Source: Bacteroidales bacterium
Lineage (GTDB): Bacteria > Bacteroidota > Bacteroidia > Bacteroidales > F082
Direction: 5' to 3'
DNA length: 64,000 bases
Assembly: GCA_024709145.1 (NCBI GenBank)
Contig: JANJXG010000040.1
Location: 1-64,000, forward strand
This document shows, in pieces, positions 15,815 through 24,776 of the stretch. Made by a program: the position numbers and the translations under genes. Position 1 is the first letter of the stretch, and every line of letters begins with the position of its first letter. The notes below the pieces were generated by a model. It made no database searches. It was not told the DNA's origin and saw only the letters and a program-made list of their open reading frames with translations.

Positions 15815-17293
15815 ATGAACAACGGATTGAAAAACTTTGCATTTGGATTGTTAGGCGGTTTCATTGTTTTAGCTATTTACCTGATCGTTTTTTCGTCTAA
15901 GGGAGGCCAGGGTGACCTTGACCAGAAGGCTGAAGCCAGAATGTCGGTTCAGCCTGAAGGTGTAAAAATGTATCAAACCCAATTTAGTGCTTTACCTCAG
16001 GATATTAGTTTTGTTGAAGCCGCAGAAAGCACTGTAAATGCTGTGGTGCACATTCGTACAGAGATTAAACAAAGAAGCAGTTCGTACGATGATTTTTTTG
16101 GCTCCTTGCGCGAATATCTATACGGGAGTCCTTATCATGGTAATTCCAGGAGTCTGGTTGGCTTTGGATCAGGTGTTGTATTATCCGACGACGGGTATAT
16201 TGTCACCAACAACCATGTGGTTGAAGGGGCCGACAATATTGAAGTTACATTTAATGACAAACGTAAAATGAAAGCTGTTGTAGTTGGGACTGACCCAACA
16301 ACAGACATCGCGCTCATTAAGGTGGAAAGCAATAACTTACCATTTCTTGTATTCGGAAACTCTGACAACGTAAAGATTGGAGAGTGGGTGCTGGCTGTTG
16401 GAAATCCTTTCAACCTTACATCAACGGTTACAGCCGGGATTGTAAGCGCCAAAGCCAGAAACATCAATATATTGGGGAATGGTTCTTCAGTCGATTCTTT
16501 TATCCAGACTGATGCTGTAATCAATCGAGGCAATAGTGGCGGGGCTCTGGTGAATACCAACGGTGAACTGGTCGGTATCAATGCAGCTATCGCCTCCAGA
16601 ACAGGCGTATATGAAGGTTACTCATTTGCGATTCCGGCCAATATCGTCAAAAAAGTTGTTGATGACATCATCCGTTTTGGAGAGCCCCAGCGTGCTTACC
16701 TCGGAGTAGAAATTAGGGAAATGGACGAAGAGCTTGCTAAAGAGGCCGGAGAGGCTGAGATAAAGGGTGTATATGTTGCCCGTGTTGTTGAAAACGGTGG
16801 TGCAGAAGCAGCCGGAATCAAAGCTGGTGATGTGATTCTGGAAGTGAATGAAAGGCAGGTAAATACCCTGGCTCAGTTATTGGAGGCGGTTGGACAATAC
16901 CGTCCGGGAGAAACAGTAAGTGTTGTAGCACTACGCGATGGAAAAAAATTCACTAAAGAAGTCAAACTGCGCAATCAGGATGGCACAACAGAAGTAAAAA
17001 AACGTGAAGAGTTTTTCTACAATGCTGATCTGGGAGTTACACTTGAAAGACTACGCGATGCAGATAAATCCTCATACGGAATCACACACGGACTGAAAAT
17101 CACTGAAGTCAAAGATGGCGTTTTACGCAGGGGTGGAATTGGAAAAGACTTTATTATCCTTCAGATCAATGGTCAGAAAGTTGACAATAAAAGTGACTTA
17201 GAGCGTGCTTTAAATGGAAATGGTAATCGTTCTGTAAGGGTTCAAGGGATGTATCCAAATGGAATGAAAATAAGTTTTGAATTTATTCAATAA
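15815..17293 (+). CDS. htrA: HtrA/DegP-family periplasmic serine protease
   Basis: 492 residues. A single N-terminal hydrophobic segment (about 8-27) serves as signal or anchor. The trypsin-like domain has the full catalytic triad: His134 in TNNHVV, Asp164 in TTDIALIKV and Ser241 in RGNSGGAL. Two PDZ domains follow (about 280-375 and 400-490). Such proteases degrade or refold damaged envelope proteins. The gene is transcribed toward rpoD, about 180 bp apart, and diverges from dapF. No clear -7 box was found in front of it. Confidence 0.95.
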   Translation: MNNGLKNFAFGLLGGFIVLAIYLIVFSSKGGQGDLDQKAEARMSVQPEGVKMYQTQFSALPQDISFVEAAESTVNAVVHIRTEIKQRSSSYDDFFGSLREYLYGSPYHGNSRSLVGFGSGVVLSDDGYIVTNNHVVEGADNIEVTFNDKRKMKAVVVGTDPTTDIALIKVESNNLPFLVFGNSDNVKIGEWVLAVGNPFNLTSTVTAGIVSAKARNINILGNGSSVDSFIQTDAVINRGNSGGALVNTNGELVGINAAIASRTGVYEGYSFAIPANIVKKVVDDIIRFGEPQRAYLGVEIREMDEELAKEAGEAEIKGVYVARVVENGGAEAAGIKAGDVILEVNERQVNTLAQLLEAVGQYRPGETVSVVALRDGKKFTKEVKLRNQDGTTEVKKREEFFYNADLGVTLERLRDADKSSYGITHGLKITEVKDGVLRRGGIGKDFIILQINGQKVDNKSDLERALNGNGNRSVRVQGMYPNGMKISFEFIQ

Positions 17294-17475
17294 TTTAGAA
17301 TAATTTTAAATAACTTGCGTTTGTTTTGAAAATCAGTTTGTTTAGACATTTTGTAGCTGATTTTTTGTGAGTAATCTGGTAATCAATAACTTGTGATTAT
17401 GAAGAAAAACCGGGGGAATAGATTACACCTTAAAAGTGTCAAATTTAATGAACTATCCATTCTAAATTACTCCAA

Positions 17476-18342
17476 ATGAGGCAACTGAAGATATCTAAAT
17501 CAATAACTAACAGAGAGACTGCATCGCTCGACAAATATCTGCAGGACATCGGAAAAGAAATGATGATCACTGCCGATGAAGAGGTTGAGTTGGCTCGCAA
17601 GATACGTAACGGTGACCAGCAGGCCCTCGAAAGGTTGGTAAATGCTAACCTGAGGTTTGTAGTTTCTGTAGCAAAACAATATCAAAACCAAGGACTTAGC
17701 CTTCCTGATTTAATCAATGAAGGCAACCTTGGTCTCATCAAAGCTGCCCGTAGGTTTGACGAAACCAGGGGATTCAAGTTTATCTCTTATGCAGTTTGGT
17801 GGATCAGGCAATCCATTTTGCAGGCTCTTGCCGAGCAATCAAGGATTATTCGGTTACCACTAAATCAAGTCGGCTCCTTAAACAAAATAAAGAAGGCTTC
17901 TTCCAGACTTGAGCAGGAATTTGAACGCACACCGTCTACTGACGAAATTGCTGAACAGCTTGATATTCCGGAATCAAAGATCGAATCTGCACTCAAAATC
18001 AATACCCGTTATATCAGCATGGATGCACCGTTAAAGGTGGATGATGATGTGATGTTTCTTGATCAGTATGTACCAGAAGATGTTGAAGAGACTGATGATC
18101 CATTAATGCGTGAATCGCTTGGCAGCGAAATACAACGCTCGCTTGCCTCACTCAGTGAGAAAGAAAGAGACGTAATCAATATGTATTATGGTATCGGCAT
18201 GAATCATGGCTATACCTTGGAAGAAATCGGAGCCAAATTCGATCTCACCCGCGAGCGAGTGAGACAAATCAAAGAAAAGGCAATACGGAGGTTGAAACAT
18301 ACTGCAAGAAACCGATTACTAAAGGCCTATCTTGGGCAGTAG
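17476..18342 (+). CDS. rpoD: Primary sigma factor RpoD (Bacteroidota type)
   Basis: 288 residues, much shorter than the proteobacterial factor and lacking the long region 1.1, as is usual in this phylum. Regions 1.2 (DKYLQDIG), 2 ([19 protein letters not shown], then [16 protein letters not shown] for -7 recognition and melting), 3 and 4 ([18 protein letters not shown] helix-turn-helix) are all present. As the housekeeping sigma factor it would recognise the TTG/TAnnTTTG promoters found across this window. A strong intrinsic terminator follows the gene. Confidence 0.96.
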   Translation: MRQLKISKSITNRETASLDKYLQDIGKEMMITADEEVELARKIRNGDQQALERLVNANLRFVVSVAKQYQNQGLSLPDLINEGNLGLIKAARRFDETRGFKFISYAVWWIRQSILQALAEQSRIIRLPLNQVGSLNKIKKASSRLEQEFERTPSTDEIAEQLDIPESKIESALKINTRYISMDAPLKVDDDVMFLDQYVPEDVEETDDPLMRESLGSEIQRSLASLSEKERDVINMYYGIGMNHGYTLEEIGAKFDLTRERVRQIKEKAIRRLKHTARNRLLKAYLGQ

Positions 18343-18360
18343 GTTTTTCTAAGTAGCTGT

Positions 18361-18394
18361 AAAGGAAGAATATAAGTGTTCTTCCTTTATTTTT
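18361..18394 (+). terminator. Intrinsic terminator after rpoD
   Basis: AAAGGAAGAA (18361-18370) and its perfect complement (18379-18388) with an 8-nt loop, followed by ATTTTT. A 10-bp stem 19 bp beyond the rpoD stop codon. Confidence 0.85.
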
Positions 18395-18426
18395 AATGGT
18401 TTCCGAAAACGATTGCGGAAATGTTC

Positions 18427-18434
18427 TATTTTTG
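18427..18434 (+). promoter_or_regulatory. Putative -7 box of the GAPDH gene
   Basis: TATTTTTG matches the -7 consensus and would start transcription near 18441. This excludes the in-frame ATG at 18413 as the translation start. The -33 element is not clear. Confidence 0.5.
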
Positions 18435-18487
18435 CCAAAAGCAAGTTAAAAAGCAAACATGGAAAGTTTTCATTAAAAAGAAGCACG

Positions 18488-19933
18488 ATGGAAAAATTTA
18501 ACAATTCTGTAAAATCCTGGATTGAAATGGAAAAGGCAGCTGCCGAATTGATCAATTTGGTGAGCAAACTTTGGTATGAAAAATCGATTGAACTGATCTT
18601 ACTCCGTTCGGTGTTGGTCAACCGTGGCTCCGGCAAAATTCTGAACAAGCACATCAGAGCCGAAACAATTTTAAAAAAACCTGTAAGAGTTGAAGACTCC
18701 TTGTTGATCGCCAAGGCTATTTATGAAGAAAATATTGCGCCCGCCAGGATCGATATTGGAAGACTTAATGCTGAATGGACTGATGAGAAAGATCAATTTG
18801 GTTCGGTGAATGCATTTGTAAAATCAAAACTTAAGGCCTTTATTGATGCGCCACCCAGGAGTTTGAAAACTCAAGATGTTGTATTATATGGCTTTGGAAG
18901 AATCGGGCGACTTTTAGCAAGGGAACTTGTTTTATTTGCAGGAAATGGGTCTCATCTGCGTTTGCGCGCCATTGTAACCCGCAGCAATTCTCCGGAAGAT
19001 ATTAAAAAGAGGGTTTCGCTCTTTCGAAAAGATTCTGTTCATGGTCCTTTTCCGGGTGTTGCCAATGAGGACTTAGAAAATTCGGCCATGATAGTCAATG
19101 GTCAGATCATCCATTTTATTGCTGCAAACCAACCCGAAGAACCAGATTATACGAAATTTGGTATCAGTGATGCTTTGGTTATCGACAATACGGGGACATT
19201 CAGAGACAGGGAAAATCTTTCCAGGCACTTAAGTGCGAAAGGAGCAGCCAAAGTTTTACTTACGGCCCCTGGCAAAGGTGATATACCCAACATTGTTTAT
19301 GGAGTGAATCAAAACATGGTTTCTGTCGATGAGGAAACAGTTTTTTCTGCTGCTTCCTGCACAACAAATGCCATCGTTCCTGGTTTGGAAATCATTGAAA
19401 AGAACTACGGCATTAAGAAAGGACACATCGAAACAATTCATGCCTATACAAATGATCAAAATCTTCTGGATAACTTCCATAAAAAGACCAGACGGGGTCG
19501 GTCGGCACCATTGAATATGGTGATTACAGAAACAGGTGCCGGCTCAGCAGCAGCCAAGGCAATTCCTGCGTTAAAAGGCAAACTTACCTCCAACGCAGTC
19601 AGGGTGCCGGTGCCGAATATGTCGTTGGCAATTTTGACTGCAGAGGTTGAAAAGAAGGTAGATGTTGAAGCAGTGAATGCGCTATTTTTAGATGCTTCGC
19701 TGCGCGGAACACTGATCGAACAAATTCGTTATTCCAATTCAACTGAATTTGTATCCTCTGACGGAATTGGTGATTCATGTCCGTGCATTTTTGACAGTCC
19801 TGCAACAATAGTTTCAGAAGACGGACACACCATTGTGGCTTACCTTTGGTATGACAACGAATTTGGATACACAAGCCAGGTAGTGCGGCTCGCACGACAC
19901 ATTTCTAAGGTGAAAAGCTATCGGTATTACTAA
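18488..19933 (+). CDS. gap: Glyceraldehyde-3-phosphate dehydrogenase, long form
   Basis: 481 residues from the chosen ATG. The N-terminal extension of about 125 residues is helical and precedes the Rossmann domain, which starts at YGFGRIGRLLARE (from 134). The catalytic Cys is Cys291 in SAASCTTNAIVP, with the usual HAYTNDQ segment after it and the conserved WYDNEFGY motif near the C-terminus. Standard enzymes have about 335 residues; this extended class is known in Bacteroidota and some other bacteria. It oxidises glyceraldehyde 3-phosphate in glycolysis or works in reverse in gluconeogenesis. The longer frame from 18413 was rejected because a -7 box lies inside it. Confidence 0.9.
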   Translation: MEKFNNSVKSWIEMEKAAAELINLVSKLWYEKSIELILLRSVLVNRGSGKILNKHIRAETILKKPVRVEDSLLIAKAIYEENIAPARIDIGRLNAEWTDEKDQFGSVNAFVKSKLKAFIDAPPRSLKTQDVVLYGFGRIGRLLARELVLFAGNGSHLRLRAIVTRSNSPEDIKKRVSLFRKDSVHGPFPGVANEDLENSAMIVNGQIIHFIAANQPEEPDYTKFGISDALVIDNTGTFRDRENLSRHLSAKGAAKVLLTAPGKGDIPNIVYGVNQNMVSVDEETVFSAASCTTNAIVPGLEIIEKNYGIKKGHIETIHAYTNDQNLLDNFHKKTRRGRSAPLNMVITETGAGSAAAKAIPALKGKLTSNAVRVPVPNMSLAILTAEVEKKVDVEAVNALFLDASLRGTLIEQIRYSNSTEFVSSDGIGDSCPCIFDSPATIVSEDGHTIVAYLWYDNEFGYTSQVVRLARHISKVKSYRYY

Positions 19934-19951
19934 AAAATCTGACGCGCTACC

Positions 19952-19977
19952 AAAGCCGGTATATCCGGCTTTTTTTC
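19952..19977 (+). terminator. Intrinsic terminator after the GAPDH gene
   Basis: AAAGCCGG (19952-19959) pairs with CCGGCTTT (19965-19972) around a 5-nt loop and runs into a T-tract, 18 bp beyond the stop codon. Confidence 0.9.
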
Positions 19978-20035
19978 TTGAATTCGACAATCAGCAGCAA
20001 GTCTTAAAATTAATTTTCAGTCAAAACGGATTTGA

Positions 20036-21697
<1,662 letters not shown>

Positions 21698-21750
21698 TTT
21701 TAGCTGTTCTTTTTTGCTATCTATCATGATTTGGGCCATTCATCGACACA

Positions 21751-21778
21751 TTGCCTACGGTTTTTATTCCTACTTTTG
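21751..21778 (+). promoter_or_regulatory. Promoter of yidC
   Basis: TTG (21751-21753) and TACTTTTG (21771-21778). The 17-bp spacer is shorter than the usual 19-21, but the -7 box is perfect and lies 22 nt before ATG 21801. Confidence 0.55.
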
Positions 21779-21800
21779 CAGCTGTTTTTAAATTATCTTC

Positions 21801-23723
21801 ATGAACAGAGATACAATTATTGGATTTATCCTGATAGCACTCATTTTGGTTGGTTACTCAATCTGGATGACACCTTCCAAAGAAGAAATGGCAGCACGCC
21901 AATATAAACATGATTCGATTGTTCAGGCAAAGCTTCAGCAGCGCAAGACCGATTCGATCCGCATGGCTGAAGAGATGGCAAGCCTTCAGACAAAGCAAGA
22001 AGAGGTTGTGAATAATCTCGTGTTAACTGATTCAGCATCAGCGTTCAGGGATTTGCAGGATCGTTTTGGTTTTTTTGCTGTTTCAGGTTCTGGAGTAGAG
22101 GAGCTGCTTGAAGTTGAATCCAATCAACTTAAGCTTACTTTCTCCTCCAAAGGGGGATTTATTCAAAAGATTGAGTTAAAGAATTATCAAACCTGGGATA
22201 CTCTCCCCTTGGTAATTTATGACCCATCAACGGCAAAGCTCGATTTGTCTTTTTTTAGCAGAAACCGGACAATCAATACTTCAGCACTCTTTTTTAAACC
22301 ATTTATTAATGGAAAACCGTTTGATGGCAATCAGTTACCAGCTGCTCTTCATGACAGTCTGACCATTAGTTTCAGAGCTTTTGCTTCTGAAAACGAAATT
22401 GCTGATGCAAACAAGTACCTCGCTTTCGATTATACTATTTATCCTGATGATTATAAAGTGGGTTTTGCAATCGACTTCAAAGGGATGAACAATGTATTGG
22501 CATCCAACACGAGTTTTGTAAATCTTGATTGGACCGTAGATCTTCTGAATCAGGAACGGGCTGTTGATCGTTTTAATGGGCCGACGATTTACTTCAAACA
22601 TCTGAATGATGAAGTTGATTACCTCTCAGAGACAAAAAGCGATGAAAAAAGTATCCAAACAAGGGTTAAATGGATTTCATTTAAGCAGCAGTTTTTTAGT
22701 TCAGCATTGGTAGCAGGGGATTATTTCGAAAATGCTGACCTGAGGACATTTGACAAAGAGCAACCTTCTAGTACAAGATATATGAAGTCAGCCGGAGCAT
22801 CGATGGATCTTCCGGTCAATCCGGCTGCTTTTGAGAAAATTCCAATGTTCTTTTACTTTGGTCCCAACAGTTATAAAGAACTCAAATCTTATGACCTTGA
22901 TCTCGAACGTCAGATTCCTTTGGGATGGGGTTTCTTTTTATTGGCCTGGATCAACATATACCTCGTTATACCTGTGTTTAATATTTTGGGAAGCTTTGGG
23001 TGGAATTATGGTATCGTCATTCTTGTGCTTACCATAATTCTTAAAATGTTTCTTCTTCCGATTGCATACAAAACTTACACCTCCTCGGCTAAAATGCGTG
23101 TACTCAAGCCTGAAGTTGATGAGATAAATGCTAAGTTTCCAAAGCAGGAAGACGCCATGAAAAAGCAACAGGCAATCATGAGCCTGTATAAAAGGGCAGG
23201 AGCAAATCCAATGTCGGGTTGTATTCCCATGCTGCTCCAGATGCCTATCCTGATTGCCATGTTCCGTTTTTTTCCATCTAGTATCGAGCTCAGGCAGAAA
23301 TCATTCCTTTGGGCGCATGACTTATCAAGCTACGACAGTATTTTCGATCTGCCTTTCAATATCCCGTTCTATGGGTCACATGTGAGTCTTTTTACTTTGT
23401 TAATGACAATCTCAACAATCATATATACCCATCTGAATAATCAGATGATGGGAAGCCAAAGTAATCAGCTTCCGGGAATGAAGACGATGATGTATTTGAT
23501 GCCGGTTATGTTTTTGGGCTTATTCAACAATTATGCTTCAGGCTTGAGTTATTATTATTTACTCGCTAACCTCATCACTTTTGCCCAAATGTACTTATTC
23601 AGGTTTGCAATTAATGAAGACAAACTTCGTTTGAAGATTGAAGAAAACAAGAAAAAGCCAGTCAAAAAATCAGCCTTTCAGCAAAGATTGGAAGAGGCTG
23701 CGCGTCAGAGAGGCATGAAATAA
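21801..23723 (+). CDS. yidC: Membrane protein insertase YidC
   Basis: 640 residues. One N-terminal transmembrane helix (about 5-22) is followed by a large periplasmic domain (to about 365) and the conserved C-terminal core with five transmembrane helices, including GWGFFLLAWINIYLVIPVFN, the NPMSGCIPMLLQMPILIAMF segment and a basic C-terminal tail. YidC inserts and folds inner-membrane proteins alone or with SecYEG. The truncated-globin gene starts 8 bp downstream and is probably co-transcribed. Confidence 0.96.
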   Translation: MNRDTIIGFILIALILVGYSIWMTPSKEEMAARQYKHDSIVQAKLQQRKTDSIRMAEEMASLQTKQEEVVNNLVLTDSASAFRDLQDRFGFFAVSGSGVEELLEVESNQLKLTFSSKGGFIQKIELKNYQTWDTLPLVIYDPSTAKLDLSFFSRNRTINTSALFFKPFINGKPFDGNQLPAALHDSLTISFRAFASENEIADANKYLAFDYTIYPDDYKVGFAIDFKGMNNVLASNTSFVNLDWTVDLLNQERAVDRFNGPTIYFKHLNDEVDYLSETKSDEKSIQTRVKWISFKQQFFSSALVAGDYFENADLRTFDKEQPSSTRYMKSAGASMDLPVNPAAFEKIPMFFYFGPNSYKELKSYDLDLERQIPLGWGFFLLAWINIYLVIPVFNILGSFGWNYGIVILVLTIILKMFLLPIAYKTYTSSAKMRVLKPEVDEINAKFPKQEDAMKKQQAIMSLYKRAGANPMSGCIPMLLQMPILIAMFRFFPSSIELRQKSFLWAHDLSSYDSIFDLPFNIPFYGSHVSLFTLLMTISTIIYTHLNNQMMGSQSNQLPGMKTMMYLMPVMFLGLFNNYASGLSYYYLLANLITFAQMYLFRFAINEDKLRLKIEENKKKPVKKSAFQQRLEEAARQRGMK

Positions 23724-23731
23724 AATCAGGA

Positions 23732-24097
23732 ATGGAGTTAAGTTATTACGAACGCATCGGTAGAGATAATCTCAGGTTGCTAATTAGCCACTTTTACGAA
23801 GCTGTCAAGGTCGATCCTGTACTTTTACCAATGTATCCGGGTGACCTTGAAGCTGCTGAGCTCAGGTTGTTTTTATTTCTAGTACAATATCTTGGCGGAC
23901 CATCTACCTACTCAGAACGGCGTGGCCATCCGCGGCTACGAATGCGACATGTAACCTTTCCGATTGACGAAAACGCAAAGGAACACTGGCTGCATTGTAT
24001 GAAACAAGCCATGGACCAGGTGGCGATGGATGATGAAAGCAGGGCCTTTTTATGGAGTTACTTTACCTATACAGCGAACTTCCTGAAGAACAGATAA
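23732..24097 (+). CDS. Truncated haemoglobin (group II-like globin)
   Basis: 121 residues. It aligns with two-over-two globins in layout: an N-terminal YYERIGRDNLRLLISHFYEAV helix pair, a proximal region with GHPRLRMRHVTFPID (RMRH carrying the probable haem-ligating His) and the C-terminal WLHCMKQAMDQV and YFTYTANFL helices. Such globins bind oxygen or NO and are linked to redox protection. It follows yidC by 8 bp, an operon link without an obvious functional reason, and ends in a bidirectional terminator. Confidence 0.88.
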   Translation: MELSYYERIGRDNLRLLISHFYEAVKVDPVLLPMYPGDLEAAELRLFLFLVQYLGGPSTYSERRGHPRLRMRHVTFPIDENAKEHWLHCMKQAMDQVAMDDESRAFLWSYFTYTANFLKNR

Positions 24098-24124
24098 AAA
24101 AAGCGGCCTTAGCCGCTTTTTTTA
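24097..24124. terminator. Bidirectional intrinsic terminator between convergent genes
   Basis: AAAGCGGC (24100-24107) and GCCGCTTT (24112-24119) with a 4-nt loop, flanked by A-runs on one side and T-runs on the other, so it can work on both strands: for the globin gene and for the convergent gene ending at 24122. Confidence 0.9.
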
Positions 24125-24655
24125 TTTTGAGTCACCAGTAAAATAGTCTTCCTTTTCTGCAAATAAAACATTGAAAGTTGTCAGGCTTCCATAAATCCTG
24201 GTAATATACTGCTGTAAGTCAATTTTTTCATCTTCGCTGAGGTCTGAAGCATTGATTTTTTGTTCCATAACCCGAAGTCTGTCACGTACCATAACTATTT
24301 TGTGAAAAAAAGTATCAATCGGTACTTCTTTTGGCTTGAGATTTTTATCTCCGGGCTGCATCAACAGTGTACCATTTTTCCACTTTGATCCAATGTGCAC
24401 AACCTCCTGAATATCTGAAAATTTCCTGATTATTCTTGTAAAGACTTTTTCTACTTTTTCAAAACTCAGCAAATCAGTTTCACTGCTAACGAAATCGAGC
24501 ACTTCGAGCCCCTGAAACGAGCGGAGCAATGTTTTTGTTCCATAATCAAGAAATGTAATTTCATAACTGTCGGTATAAACCTGAATAACAACTCCTTTAC
24601 CGTATTGAGGGTGCTTTACCCTCGAACCGATTCCCAATGTTAACTCGTTTGACAT
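24122..24655 (-). CDS. Conserved hypothetical protein with N-terminal Tudor/SH3-like motif
   Basis: 177 residues, cytoplasmic, no signal peptide or membrane helix. The first 60 residues (GSRVKHPQYGKGVVIQVY, YEITFLDYGTKTL) resemble the small beta-barrel found at the C-terminus of UvrD-type helicases and related nucleic-acid-associated proteins. The rest is charged and helical (KVEKVFTRIIRKF; DRLRVMEQKINASDLSEDEK). I do not recognise the full-length family and assign no function. Confidence 0.7.
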   Translation of the reverse strand: MSNELTLGIGSRVKHPQYGKGVVIQVYTDSYEITFLDYGTKTLLRSFQGLEVLDFVSSETDLLSFEKVEKVFTRIIRKFSDIQEVVHIGSKWKNGTLLMQPGDKNLKPKEVPIDTFFHKIVMVRDRLRVMEQKINASDLSEDEKIDLQQYITRIYGSLTTFNVLFAEKEDYFTGDSK

Positions 24656-24722
24656 ACAATTGAAATAGATTAATTATTTGCAAAATAACCATTTTTTTAA
24701 CAGATAATTGTGTAATCCGGTC

Positions 24723-24757
24723 AAAAAAAAACGGCTGCAGCTATGACTGCAGCCGTT
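24723..24757 (-). terminator. Intrinsic terminator after the repeat-containing T9SS gene
   Basis: AACGGCTGCAG (24730-24740) and its perfect complement (24747-24757) with a 6-nt loop; on the minus strand the hairpin is followed by eight T. It lies 20 bp beyond the stop codon at 24777. Confidence 0.9.
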
Positions 24758-24776
24758 GAAATAGCTTTGTGCCTGT